DNA from: Nocardiopsis sp. JB363
GTDB taxonomy: Bacteria > Actinomycetota > Actinomycetes > Streptosporangiales > Streptosporangiaceae
Assembly (NCBI RefSeq): GCF_900143625.1
Contig: NZ_FRFF01000169.1
Coordinates: 1 to 64,000, forward strand
Reading direction: 5' to 3'
DNA: 64,000 nucleotides
The translations under genes and the position numbers were made by a program. The notes beneath the pieces were generated by a model. The model saw nothing but the letters and a program-made list of their open reading frames with translations. It had not been told where the DNA came from and did no database searches. Positions 19,022 through 28,349 of this stretch are shown piece after piece; positions within the stretch are counted from its first letter, which is position 1; each line of letters begins with the position of its first letter.

Positions 19022-21847
19022 GTGCCAGCCACGAAGGGCAGCGCCGGCAAGAACGGCTCGAAGGACAACGGAAACCAGGGGGCGGGGACCGCTCTCGTCA
19101 TCGTCGAGTCACCGGCCAAGGCCAAGACCATCGCCGGTTACCTGGGGCGCGGCTATGTCGTGGAGTCCAGCATTGGTCACATCCGTGACATGCCGGCCAA
19201 GGCCGCGGAGATCCCCGCCAAGTACAAGGGGGAGTCCTGGGCGCGGCTCGGTGTCGACGTCGACGGGGACTTCGAACCGCTCTACGTCGTCAACACCGAC
19301 AAGAAGGCCCACGTCAAGAAGCTCAAGGAGCTGATGGCCGACGCCGACGAGCTTCTGCTCGCCACAGATGAGGACCGCGAGGGCGAGGCCATCGCCTGGC
19401 ACCTGCGCGAAGAGCTCAAGCCCAAGATCCCCGTCCGCCGGATGGTCTTCAACGAGATCACCAAGGACGCGATCCAGTACGCGGCGAACAACACGCGTGA
19501 GCTCAACACCCGTCTGGTCAGCGCCCAGGAGACGCGCCGGATCCTGGACCGTCTCTACGGCTACGAGGTCTCACCCGTGCTGTGGAAGAAGGTCATGCCC
19601 AAGCTCTCGGCGGGCCGGGTGCAGTCCGTCGCCACCCGACTCGTGGTCGAGCGTGAACGCGAGCGGATGGCCTTCACCTCCGCCGAGTACTGGGACATCA
19701 AGGCGGTCTTCGACGCCGCCGGAGCGGTCGCCGACGCTCCCGCCGCCTTCCCGGCCACGCTGCTGTCGGTCGATGGCAAGCGCGTCGTCGCCGGTCGCGA
19801 CTTCACCCCCCAGGGGACCATTCGCTCCGACCGGGACGTGCGTCACCTCGACGAGTCCGCCGCCCGTGGCCTGGCCGAACGCCTCGCCGGAGCCGGCTTC
19901 GCGGTCGCCTCGGTGGAGCGCAAGCCCTACCGTCGCTCTCCGTACGCGCCGTTCCGCACCACCACCCTCCAGCAGGAGGCCTCCCGCAAGCTCAACCTGT
20001 CCGCGAAGCAGACCATGCAGGTCGCCCAGCGGTTGTACGAGCACGGGCACATCACCTACATGCGTACCGACAGCACCACGCTGTCGGACAGCGCCGTCAA
20101 GGCCGCCCGCAACCAGGTGCGACGCCTCTACGGCGGCGATTATCTGCCGGACAAGCCGCGTGTGTACGCCAAGAAGGTCAAGAACGCCCAGGAGGCCCAC
20201 GAGGCCATCCGTCCGGCGGGTGACACCTTCCGTATCCCCTCCGAGACCGGTCTGTCCGGCCCCGAGTTCCGCCTCTACGACCTCATCTGGAAGCGCACCG
20301 TCGCCTCCCAGATGAAGGACGCCGTCGGCGAGTCGGTCACCGTCCGCATCGAGGGCACCTCCAGCAGCGACGAGGTCGTCCAGTTCAGCGCGAGCGGCAA
20401 GGTCATCACCTTCCACGGGTTCCTCAAGGCCTACGTCGAGGGTTCCGACGACCCTGCCGCCGACCTGGACGACCGTGAGCGCCGCCTGCCCGCCCTGAGC
20501 GAGAAGGACCCGGTCAAGGCGCAGAGCCTGGAGGCCGAGGGGCACAGCACTCGGCCTCCGGCGCGCTACACCGAGGCCACCCTGGTCAAGGAGTTGGAAG
20601 AGCGGGAGATCGGCCGCCCCTCCACCTACGCCGCCATCATCGGCACCATCCAGGACCGCGGCTACGTGTTCAAGAAGGGCACGGCCCTGGTTCCGGCCTT
20701 CCTGGCCTTCGCCGTGGTGCAGCTGCTGGAACGCCACTTCGGGAACCTGGTGGACTACGAGTTCACCGCGCGCCTGGAAGACGTCCTCGACGACATCGCC
20801 CGAGGCGAGACCGAGAGCCTGCCGTGGCTGCGGCGCTTCTACTTCGGTGGACGGACCCCCGAGGGGCAGGAGGAGACGGGTCTCAAGGATCTGGTGGTGG
20901 GCGACCACCTGTCCGAGATCGACCCCAAGGAGGTCAGCTCCCTGCCGCTGCCCGGTACCGACATCGTGCTCCGGGTCGGCCGCTTCGGTCCCTACCTGGA
21001 CCGGGACGGCACGAGGGTGAACGTGCCGGAGGACCTGGCCCCGGACGAGCTCACCCCGGACAAGGCCGAGGAGTTGTTCGCCCAGCCCAGCGGCGACCGT
21101 GAGCTCGGTGTCGACCCCGAGTCCGGGCGCACCATCCTCGCCAGGTCCGGACGGTACGGCCCCTACGTCACCGAGGTCATCCCGGAGCCGGAGGAGGCCG
21201 AGGGAGAGACCAAGCCCAAGAGCAAGGCCAAAGCCAAGGCCAAGGTCAAGCCGCGCACCGGTTCGCTCCTCAAGAGCATGGACCTGGACACGGTCACCCT
21301 GGAGGACGCGCTCCGTCTGCTGTCCCTGCCCCGTGTGGTGGGCGACCTCGACGGCGAGGACGTCACCGCGCAGAACGGTCGCTTCGGCCCGTACCTGAAG
21401 AAGGGCACCGACAGCCGCTCCCTCGAAACCGAGGAGCAGATGTTCACGATCACCCTCGATGAGGCCAAGGCGATCTTCGCCCAGCCCAAGCAGCGTGGTC
21501 GCCGCGCCGCGACCCCGCCGCTGCGCGAGCTCGGCGAGGACCCGGAGAGCGGCGCCAAGATGGTGATCAAGGACGGCCGTTTCGGCCCCTACGTCACCGA
21601 TGGAGAGGTCAACGCCTCCCTGCGCAAGGACGACGAGGTCGCGTCCATCACCGATGAGCGTGCCGCCGAGCTCCTGGCCGAGCGCCGGGCCAAGGCCCCG
21701 GCCAAGAAGAAGGCGCCCGCCAAGAAGAAGGCCCCGGCCAAGAAGACCACCGCGAAGAAGGCGACGACGACCACCACCAAGAAGGCGACGACGCGCAAGC
21801 CCGCCGCCAAGAAGACCGGCGAGCCGAAGACCACCGCCACGGAGTGA
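19022..21847 (+). CDS. topA: DNA topoisomerase I
   Basis: A type IA topoisomerase of 941 aa that relaxes negative supercoils. The TOPRIM domain has LVIVESPAKAKT (E29) and DEDREGE (116-122); the catalytic tyrosine is Y346 in GHITYMRTDST. After the core come several ~50-residue C-terminal repeats with GRFGPY motifs, and then a Lys/Ala tail (KKKAPAKKKAPAKK) that binds DNA. The zinc-finger cysteines of E. coli TopA are absent, as in other actinobacteria, where the Lys tail supports processivity. GTG 19022 has AGGGGA 6 nt upstream; an earlier in-frame start at 18791 would add an Arg-rich stretch unlike the family. It is the first gene of the conserved topA–tmk–holB group. Confidence 0.97.
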   Translation: MPATKGSAGKNGSKDNGNQGAGTALVIVESPAKAKTIAGYLGRGYVVESSIGHIRDMPAKAAEIPAKYKGESWARLGVDVDGDFEPLYVVNTDKKAHVKKLKELMADADELLLATDEDREGEAIAWHLREELKPKIPVRRMVFNEITKDAIQYAANNTRELNTRLVSAQETRRILDRLYGYEVSPVLWKKVMPKLSAGRVQSVATRLVVERERERMAFTSAEYWDIKAVFDAAGAVADAPAAFPATLLSVDGKRVVAGRDFTPQGTIRSDRDVRHLDESAARGLAERLAGAGFAVASVERKPYRRSPYAPFRTTTLQQEASRKLNLSAKQTMQVAQRLYEHGHITYMRTDSTTLSDSAVKAARNQVRRLYGGDYLPDKPRVYAKKVKNAQEAHEAIRPAGDTFRIPSETGLSGPEFRLYDLIWKRTVASQMKDAVGESVTVRIEGTSSSDEVVQFSASGKVITFHGFLKAYVEGSDDPAADLDDRERRLPALSEKDPVKAQSLEAEGHSTRPPARYTEATLVKELEEREIGRPSTYAAIIGTIQDRGYVFKKGTALVPAFLAFAVVQLLERHFGNLVDYEFTARLEDVLDDIARGETESLPWLRRFYFGGRTPEGQEETGLKDLVVGDHLSEIDPKEVSSLPLPGTDIVLRVGRFGPYLDRDGTRVNVPEDLAPDELTPDKAEELFAQPSGDRELGVDPESGRTILARSGRYGPYVTEVIPEPEEAEGETKPKSKAKAKAKVKPRTGSLLKSMDLDTVTLEDALRLLSLPRVVGDLDGEDVTAQNGRFGPYLKKGTDSRSLETEEQMFTITLDEAKAIFAQPKQRGRRAATPPLRELGEDPESGAKMVIKDGRFGPYVTDGEVNASLRKDDEVASITDERAAELLAERRAKAPAKKKAPAKKKAPAKKTTAKKATTTTTKKATTRKPAAKKTGEPKTTATE

Positions 21848-21882
21848 CGATGGTGCTCGCCGCGGGCTGGCGCTTCGCGTGA

Positions 21883-21926
21883 CCGTCCATCCGGGCGTCT
21901 CCCACGGGAGATGTTCGGGTGGACGG
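21883..21926 (+). terminator. Terminator of topA
   Basis: A 21-bp stem with four G·T pairs and a 2-nt AC loop (21883-21903 with 21906-21926) is followed by TTTC, 36 bases past the topA stop. Confidence 0.75.
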
Positions 21927-22111
21927 TTTCCGGTGTTTCGTAACGCATACGGGACCTCCCCCACTGTCGGGGAATGATCTTCCGTACTACGCTGAGCATG
22001 GCTGATGGGGGCACGGAATCGAGTGCGATCCCCGGAGGTATCCCCCGAATCCCCGGACGGGCGACAAGCGCCCGTCAGTACCAATCCCCCTCATCGATAA
22101 TCTTGAGCGCT

Positions 22112-24220
22112 ATGAGCAGATCTGCACCCCTGGGAGCGCCGACCGAGGCGCGGAACGTCCTCGCGATCACACCCTTCCGTAGGTTGTGGGTCTCGCTTTC
22201 CCTGTCCAGCCTGGGGGACTGGCTGAGCCTTCTGGCCTTGGTGTCCCTCGCGGCCATCTTCACCGCCGACGGCTCCACTCTCGTTCAGTACCTCGTCATC
22301 GCCGGGGTCGTCGCCATCAAGTTGGCCCCCGCGGTCCTCCTGAGCCCCTTGGCGGGGTTGGTGGCCGACCGGCTAGACCGTCGATGGACCATGGTCGGCG
22401 GTGACGTCCTCCGGGGCCTGCTGTACGTGTCCATCCCGGTCATGGGGCTGCTGGTCCCCGGGTTCGCGTTGCAGTGGCTGCTGATCGCGGGCCTGCTGGC
22501 AGAGATCGTGGCCCTGTTCTGGACACCCGCCCGGGACGCCACCATCGCGGTCCTCGTTCCCAAGCGCATGCTCGGTCAGGCCGGCCGTCTGACCCTGTTG
22601 GCCACCTACGGCGCCGCGCCCGTGGCGGCCTTGCTCTTCGCGGCCCTGGCTTCGGTGGGCAACCTGCTGGGCGCCCTGCTGCCCTCCATGGCCGACCCCG
22701 CGGCCGACGTCGCCCTCTACCTCAACGCCCTCACCTTCTTCGTCGCCGCGATCGTCGTGGCCGGGCTGCCGCTGCCCAAGCACACGGTCTCCAAGACGTC
22801 GCTGAGCCCCAACCGGGACGCCGCGCTGATGCGCTCGCTCGGCAACGGCCGCGAGGCCGTGGGCGCCGGTCCGCTGACCCGAGGCGTGCTCTTCGGCCTC
22901 GCCGTCACCGCCGCCGCGGGTGGTCTGGTCATCGGCCTGGGCCGACCGCACGTGGAGAACCTCGGAGCGGGCAACGCCGGCTTCGGTTTCCTGGTGGCCG
23001 CGCTCTTCCTGGGCCTGGGGCTCGGTGTGGTCTCCGCGCCGCGCGTGCTCAAGCAGTTCAGTCGCCGTCGGTTCCTCGGGCTGTCCGTGGCGCTTGCCGC
23101 GCTGGCCCTGCTCATCGCCGGCGCCACCACCGACATGGTCCTGTCGGCGGTCCTGGCGTTCGTGCTCGGACTGGGCGCGGGCCTGGCCTGGGCCACCGGT
23201 ACCTGGCTGATCAACGTCGAGGTCGAGGAGGAACGGCGCGAGGCCGCCTTCGCCCTCCTGCACGCCACCGGACGGATCGCCCTGCTCACCGCGGCCGTCC
23301 TGGCCCCGGTCGCCGCCGGTTTCGCCGGAGACCACGAGTTCCCGCTCGGTGGGCCGCTCACCTACACCCTGTACGGCAGCGGACTGGTCCTGCTCGCGGG
23401 CGGTCTCGTCGCCCTGGTACTGGCCTTCGTCGCCTACCGCCAGGCCAACGCCGAGGACCCCGACGCGGGTCCCGGCCTGCTGCCGGAGCTGTTCGCCGCC
23501 CTGCGCGGGGTCAGCCCTCGCGCCGAGGAGGTGGAGGAGTCCACCATCGAAGGAACCTTCATCGTCATGGAGGGCGGAGAGGGCGCCGGCAAGTCCACCC
23601 AGGTCCGTGACCTGACCGTGTGGCTGCGCGACCAGGGCTTCGAGGTGGTGGGAACCCGCCAGCCGGGTGCCACCAAGCTGGGGATGCGGCTGCGCGGCAT
23701 CCTGCTGGACCGCGAGAACTCGCACATCACCGACCGCGCCGAGGTGCTCCTGTACACGGCGGACAAGGCCGACCACGTCCAGCAGGAGATCCTGCCGGCG
23801 TTGCGTCGCGGCGCCGTGGTGATCAGCGACCGTTACGTCGACTCCCTGCTGGCCTACCAGGGCGCCGGACGCGACCTGGCGGTGCCCGAGATCAAGGAGA
23901 TCAGCGACTGGGCCACTCAGGGGCTGGTTCCGGACCTCACGGTGCTGCTGGACGTGCGCCCCGAGGAAGGGCTGGCACGACTGGGCGGCCCCGCCGATCG
24001 GATCGAGGCGGAGTCGGCCGAGTTCCACGAGCGCGTCCGGAAGGGGTTCCGTGCCCTGGCCGAGGCCGAGCCGGACCGCTACCTGGTTTTGGACGCGGGT
24101 GAGACCCGGGAGCGGGTCGGTCGGGAGATCCAGCGTCGGGTGCGTCCGCTGCTGCCGGACCCCATCGCCGCCGAGTCCGAGGCCGTCACCGGCATGATCC
24201 CGGTGATCCGACCGGAGTAG
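22112..24220 (+). CDS. tmk: MFS-type membrane protein fused to thymidylate kinase
   Basis: About 702 aa in two parts. The first ~430 residues have about 12 hydrophobic helices of an MFS-like transporter (SLGDWLSLLALVSLAAIF, then LSPLAGLVADRLDRR). The last ~220 are a dTMP kinase: Walker A GGEGAGKST, TRQPG where TREPG is usual, RAEVLLYTADKADHV, the catalytic DRY in ISDRYVDS and a LID region near LDVRPEEGLARLGG. The kinase makes dTDP from dTMP for DNA synthesis. This fusion is known in actinomycetes; the transporter's substrate is unknown. ATG 22112 is preceded only by a weak GAG, and in-frame starts exist as far up as 21974, so the start is uncertain. Confidence 0.85.
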   Translation: MSRSAPLGAPTEARNVLAITPFRRLWVSLSLSSLGDWLSLLALVSLAAIFTADGSTLVQYLVIAGVVAIKLAPAVLLSPLAGLVADRLDRRWTMVGGDVLRGLLYVSIPVMGLLVPGFALQWLLIAGLLAEIVALFWTPARDATIAVLVPKRMLGQAGRLTLLATYGAAPVAALLFAALASVGNLLGALLPSMADPAADVALYLNALTFFVAAIVVAGLPLPKHTVSKTSLSPNRDAALMRSLGNGREAVGAGPLTRGVLFGLAVTAAAGGLVIGLGRPHVENLGAGNAGFGFLVAALFLGLGLGVVSAPRVLKQFSRRRFLGLSVALAALALLIAGATTDMVLSAVLAFVLGLGAGLAWATGTWLINVEVEEERREAAFALLHATGRIALLTAAVLAPVAAGFAGDHEFPLGGPLTYTLYGSGLVLLAGGLVALVLAFVAYRQANAEDPDAGPGLLPELFAALRGVSPRAEEVEESTIEGTFIVMEGGEGAGKSTQVRDLTVWLRDQGFEVVGTRQPGATKLGMRLRGILLDRENSHITDRAEVLLYTADKADHVQQEILPALRRGAVVISDRYVDSLLAYQGAGRDLAVPEIKEISDWATQGLVPDLTVLLDVRPEEGLARLGGPADRIEAESAEFHERVRKGFRALAEAEPDRYLVLDAGETRERVGREIQRRVRPLLPDPIAAESEAVTGMIPVIRPE

Positions 24221-24263
24221 CGCCCCACGACACGGCGCACCACGCCACGGCACTTCACGAAAC

Positions 24264-24293
24264 AGGGCCTCCCACCGCGCGGTGGGAGGCCCT
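24264..24293. terminator. Bidirectional terminator between tmk and the PG-binding gene
   Basis: A perfect 13-bp stem (24264-24276 with 24281-24293), loop GCGC, lies between two convergent genes. Confidence 0.8.
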
Positions 24294-24307
24294 CGCCGGA
24301 TCAGGGG

Positions 24308-24880
24308 TCAGTCGACCGAGACCTCGTCGGGGGTCAGCAGGGCCTGGAAGGTGATCGGCCCGACCTCGCCGTCGGGGTCGATCTCCGCGCCGGTCTGGAA
24401 ATCGATCACCGCGTCGCGCGTCGCCGGACCGAACTGCCCGTCCAGGTCCAGGTCGTACCCGTGCCCGTTGATCAGCGAGTACTGGACGGCCTTCACCAGG
24501 TTGCCGCTGTCACCCTGGCGGACGATTCCCAGGTCGTCGGTCAGGGCGCTCCAGGTCGGCTCGTCGACGATCCCGGTCGCGTCGACGCCCTCGGCCTCCT
24601 GGTATTCCAGCACGGCTTCGGTCAGCCGCTCATCGAACACCTCGGTGGCCTCGGTGACGTCGAGGTAGCCGTACTCCACCAGCAGGAACTTGACGACCGC
24701 GACCTCCCAGGTCTCCTGGCCCTCCTGGAGCTCGGGCCACGAAGCGGCCTCGATCGCGGCGACCACCTCGGGTGGAGTGTTCGGACCGTCCGCCAGCGCG
24801 GCCGGCGCCCCCGCGAGGCCGAACCCCGCGACCATGGCGCCCGACGCGAACAGCATCGTGATCCCTCGTGCCTTCGACAT
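24308..24880 (-). CDS. Secreted peptidoglycan-binding-domain protein
   Basis: A 190-aa exported protein. The signal peptide (1-30) ends APAALADG. Two PG_binding_1-like modules follow; the first (about 45-112) includes FDERLTEAVLEYQEAEGVDATGIVD and the second (about 115-185) DGQFGPATRDAVIDFQ and DGEVGP. It has no catalytic domain, so it probably binds cell wall only. AAGGAGG lies directly upstream of the ATG with good spacing, which suggests strong translation. It is oriented against the surrounding tmk and holB genes. Confidence 0.82.
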   Translation of the reverse strand: MSKARGITMLFASGAMVAGFGLAGAPAALADGPNTPPEVVAAIEAASWPELQEGQETWEVAVVKFLLVEYGYLDVTEATEVFDERLTEAVLEYQEAEGVDATGIVDEPTWSALTDDLGIVRQGDSGNLVKAVQYSLINGHGYDLDLDGQFGPATRDAVIDFQTGAEIDPDGEVGPITFQALLTPDEVSVD

Positions 24881-25153
24881 ATGTCCTCCTTCTGCGGTGC
24901 GGGCGGCGCCCCCGTTGTGGCCGCCCTCTACCCGGAGAGATCCGTCGCACCGGGTTCGGGTTCACCTCCAGAACCCTTCTGACCTGCTTCGGCCCCGATG
25001 ACAACCGCTAAGAGAAGGTCGCGTCGGGTCGCGTGGCCGAGCGCGGATCCCTTGGGGAAACGGTGGAGAAGGGCCTGTGGAAAACGGTCCGGGCGTCGGT
25101 GCCGGCTCCTATCCTGGAGACCGAACCAATGAGCCGTGGATAGGGGAAAGCGC

Positions 25154-26326
25154 GTGACGGTCTTCGACGACCTCGTCGGCCAACAGGTGGCCGCCGCCCA
25201 GCTCGGGCGCGCGGTCCAGGGCGCCGCCGATCTCCTGGCGGGGGGACGCGGCGCCGGCATGACCCACGCCTGGCTGTTCACCGGCCCACCCGGCTCGGGC
25301 CGTGAGGAGGCCGCGCGTGCCTTCGCCGCCGCCCTGCAATGCCGCGAGGGCGGCTGCGGCCACTGTGACTCCTGCCACCAGGTCCTGACCGGTACCCACC
25401 CGGACGTGCTCTACGTCCGCCCCAGCGGGCTCAGCTTCGGTGTGGCCGCCACCCGTGACCTGGTGCTGCGGGCCGGTTCCAAGCCTTCGGGCGGCAACTT
25501 CCGGATCGTGCTCTTCGAGGACGCCGACCGCGCCACCGAGGCCGCGTCCAACGCCCTGCTCAAGGCGGTGGAGGAGCCTTCGCCGCGCACCGTGTGGTTG
25601 CTGTGCACCCCCACCCCGGACGACCTGCTCATCACGATCCGCTCCCGTTGCCGGCTGGTCACCCTGGCCACCCCCGGCACCAGGCAGATCGTCGACTCCC
25701 TCGTGCGACGGGACGGGGTGGACACCGTGACCGCCGAGTCCGCCGCCCGTGCCGCCGCCGGCCGTGTGGACCGGGCCCGGCAACTGGCCACGGAGCCGGA
25801 GGCGCGCCGCCGCCGGGAGGAGGTCCTGTCCATCCCGGCCGGCCTGACCGGCCTGGGCGCCTGCGTCACCGCGGCCGCGCGACTGTACGAGATCGCCGAG
25901 GAGGAGTCCAAGGCGCTCACCACCGCGCTGAACGAGAAGGAGAAGGGCGAGCTCAAGGCGGCCTTCGGCGAGGGTTCCACCGGCAAGGGCGTGGCCAAGG
26001 CGGTCCGCGGGGCCGCCGGGGCGCTCAAGGACCTGGACGAACGCCAGAAGCGCAGGGCCACCCGAATCAAGCGCGACTCCTACGATCGGGCCCTGTTGGA
26101 TCTGGCGGCCTTCTACCGGGACGTTCTCGCGCTCCAACTGGGCGCCACCGTGGAACTGTCCACCGCGGAACGCTCCGGCGACCTGGAACGGATCGCCCGT
26201 TCCGGCCCACCCGAGGCCACCCTGCGCCGGATCGACGCGATCATGAAGTGTCGGGAGCGGATCGCCGCGAACGTACACCCGCAGATCGCCATGGAGGCCA
26301 TGACCTCCGCCCTGCTGACCGGCTGA
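25154..26326 (+). CDS. holB: DNA polymerase III delta-prime subunit
   Basis: Clamp-loader subunit of about 390 aa. It has an N-terminal AAA+ module with FDDLVGQ, a Walker A-like GPPGSGRE in which Arg replaces the usual Lys (delta-prime is normally ATPase-defective), a zinc module CREGGCGHCDSCH, and sensor/SRC region NALLKAVEEPSP with TIRSRCRLV. It works with DnaX and delta to load the beta clamp. GTG 25154 has AGGGGAA upstream; GTG 25136 is less likely. TATCCT near 25109 is a candidate -10. The order topA, tmk, holB followed by an alpha/beta hydrolase and tRNA-Thr resembles Streptomyces. Confidence 0.92.
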   Translation: MTVFDDLVGQQVAAAQLGRAVQGAADLLAGGRGAGMTHAWLFTGPPGSGREEAARAFAAALQCREGGCGHCDSCHQVLTGTHPDVLYVRPSGLSFGVAATRDLVLRAGSKPSGGNFRIVLFEDADRATEAASNALLKAVEEPSPRTVWLLCTPTPDDLLITIRSRCRLVTLATPGTRQIVDSLVRRDGVDTVTAESAARAAAGRVDRARQLATEPEARRRREEVLSIPAGLTGLGACVTAAARLYEIAEEESKALTTALNEKEKGELKAAFGEGSTGKGVAKAVRGAAGALKDLDERQKRRATRIKRDSYDRALLDLAAFYRDVLALQLGATVELSTAERSGDLERIARSGPPEATLRRIDAIMKCRERIAANVHPQIAMEAMTSALLTG

Positions 26327-26423
26327 GGGGCGGCCGAACAAGAACTCGGTCGGGGCCCATGGAGGGGCCGGGATCGGGCATGCGGACGGGTCCGCGACAA
26401 TCGGGACGCGAGGTGGTGGACGA

Positions 26424-28001
26424 GTGGAGGCGGTTCGGGTGGGGTTGAGGGCACGGGTAGGGGCGACGCTGCTCGGAATGGTGGTGCTGGTCGCCGGTTG
26501 TACCTCCGACGACGGTGGGGCCGACGATGATGGCGCGGCCACGGGCCCGGTCGACTTCGCCGAGCAGCGACTCGACTGGCAGGAGTGCGACAGTGGCCTG
26601 CCGGAGAGCGAGTGCGCGGTCTTCGAGGTGCCGCTGGACTACGAGGACCCGGACGGCGAACGGATCGAGATCGCGGTCAAGCGTGTCCCCGCCACCGGTG
26701 ACGAGACGCTGGGCTCCCTGGTGGTCAACCCCGGCGGCCCGGGCGGCTCCGGACACGACTTCGTCGACCACACGCCCTACACTCTCAGCGAGACGGTGCG
26801 GCGGAGCTTCGACGTGGTGGGCTTCGACCCCAGAGGAGTGGGCCGCAGCACCCCGTTGACCTGCCTGAACGCCGAGGAGATCGACGAGTTCCTGGGCACC
26901 GACTACGGAACCGGGCCGGGCGCCGACGACATGGCGGACCTCAGCCCCCAGGGACTGACCCAGATCGAGGAGGGCAGCCGCGAGTTCGTCGATGCCTGCG
27001 AGGAGAACGCTCCCGACCTGATGCGCAACGTCGGCACCGCCGACGTGGCCCGTGACATGGACCTGCTGCGCGTGCTCCTGGGCGACGAGCGACTCACCTA
27101 CCTGGGTGCTTCCTACGGCACCCACATCGGCGCTCAGTACGCCGAACAGTTCCCCGACCACGTGCGCGCGCTCGTCCTGGACGGCGCGGTCGACCCGACC
27201 CAGGACCAGCTGAGCGTGAGCGTCCAGCAGGCCACCGGGTTCGAGACGGCACTGCACGCCTTCGTCGAGGACTGCCTGGCCCAACAGGACTGCCCGCTCG
27301 GGGACTCCGGCGACGGAGTCGACCAGGCGATCACCGCGCTGGAGGCGTTCCTGGACGAGGCCGCGACGCAGCCGCTGGAGACCACCGCCGACGATGGCCG
27401 GGAGGTCAACCGTGCCCGCGCCGAACTGGGGGTGTTGGCCGCCCTGTACACCGAGAACTGGTGGCCACGGGTGCGAGAGGCGCTCACCGACGCCATGGAG
27501 GGTGGCGATGGCACCGGACTGCTGTTGTTGGGCGACGACCTGTACAGCCGGGGAGACCTGGACGAGTACGTGAACTCCACGGCCGCGCTCACCGCGGTGA
27601 ACTGCTCCGACTCCCCGGCCCCACGCGATGTGGGGGCCTACGCGGAGGCTGCCGCCGCCGCGGGGGAGGAGTCCCCGGTCTTCGGTCCGATGCTGGCCTG
27701 GGGCGCTCTGCCATGCGCCTTCTGGCCGGAGGACGCGGTGGCCGACACCCCGGAGCTGACCGGTACGGGGGCCGAGCCGATCATGGTGGTGGGTACCACC
27801 CGTGACTCCGCCACCCCCTACGCCTGGTCCGAGTCGCTCGCCGATCAGCTGGCGTCCGCCTTCCTGGTCACCCGGGACGGTGACGGTCACACCGGTTACC
27901 GGATGGGTGACGAATGCGTCGACGAGATCGTGGACGAGTACCTGCTGGAGCTGACGGTGCCCGAAGACGGGATGACCTGCGCCCCGAACCTGGCCGGTTG
28001 A
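26424..28001 (+). CDS. Lipoprotein alpha/beta hydrolase, tripeptidyl-aminopeptidase family
   Basis: A 525-aa exported hydrolase. The hydrophobic N-terminus ends in a lipobox (LVAGC), so the mature protein should be lipid-anchored outside the membrane. The fold shows NPGGPGGSG, the nucleophile in GASYGTHIG, the acid in TRDSATPY and the histidine in DGDGHTGY, matching the Tap/Slp serine peptidases. It may trim peptides for uptake. GTG 26424 and GTG 26439 are both possible; GGAGG at 26426-26430 would favour 26439. It lies about 100 nt after holB, a conserved placement, but probably has its own promoter. Confidence 0.85.
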   Translation: MEAVRVGLRARVGATLLGMVVLVAGCTSDDGGADDDGAATGPVDFAEQRLDWQECDSGLPESECAVFEVPLDYEDPDGERIEIAVKRVPATGDETLGSLVVNPGGPGGSGHDFVDHTPYTLSETVRRSFDVVGFDPRGVGRSTPLTCLNAEEIDEFLGTDYGTGPGADDMADLSPQGLTQIEEGSREFVDACEENAPDLMRNVGTADVARDMDLLRVLLGDERLTYLGASYGTHIGAQYAEQFPDHVRALVLDGAVDPTQDQLSVSVQQATGFETALHAFVEDCLAQQDCPLGDSGDGVDQAITALEAFLDEAATQPLETTADDGREVNRARAELGVLAALYTENWWPRVREALTDAMEGGDGTGLLLLGDDLYSRGDLDEYVNSTAALTAVNCSDSPAPRDVGAYAEAAAAAGEESPVFGPMLAWGALPCAFWPEDAVADTPELTGTGAEPIMVVGTTRDSATPYAWSESLADQLASAFLVTRDGDGHTGYRMGDECVDEIVDEYLLELTVPEDGMTCAPNLAG

Positions 28002-28103
28002 TCGAGATCACCCGGAGCCGCCGGTCGGCTCCGGGTGTGCGGCCCACTCGTGAGAGGCGCTAGACTGGTTGCGGCTCCGGCACGTACGAACGCGTGCCGA
28101 TGT

Positions 28104-28179
28104 GCCGCCTTAGCTCAGTCGGTAGAGCGATTCACTCGTAATGAATAGGTCATCGGTTCGATTCCGATAGGCGGCTCCA
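28104..28179 (+). tRNA. tRNA-Thr (anticodon CGT)
   Basis: Acceptor GCCGCCT pairs with AGGCGGC; D-arm TAGCTCAGTCGGTAGAGC; anticodon stem ATTCA/TGAAT around CTCGTAA gives CGT; T-arm GGTTCGATTCC. The CCA end (28177-28179) is encoded. A possible -10 (TAGACT) lies at 28061-28066. Confidence 0.96.
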
Positions 28180-28182
28180 GCG

Positions 28183-28212
28183 AAAACGCCACCCCATCCG
28201 GGGTGGCGTTTT
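28183..28212 (+). terminator. Terminator of tRNA-Thr
   Basis: A perfect 13-bp stem (28183-28195 with 28200-28212), loop ATCC, ending in TTTT. Confidence 0.9.
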
Positions 28213-28299
28213 GCTTTGGGGGGCCATAAAGGGGACCAGCGGCCTACTCGGCGAACAGGTCGCCCAGTCGGGGCGGGCGTGGGTGGGGTAACACGGCGC

Positions 28300-28314
28300 T
28301 ACGGTACGAAGCGC
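28300..28314 (+). promoter_or_regulatory. Shared promoter-like motif, copy 1
   Basis: TACGGTACGAAGCGC ends 35 nt before ATG 28350. The same motif (consensus TAMGGTRCRWAGCGC) precedes all three beta-helix genes and includes a TANNNT -10-like core. Confidence 0.6.
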
Positions 28315-28349
28315 CACATTCCCTCTTGAGCCCCTCCAGGAGCCGACGC

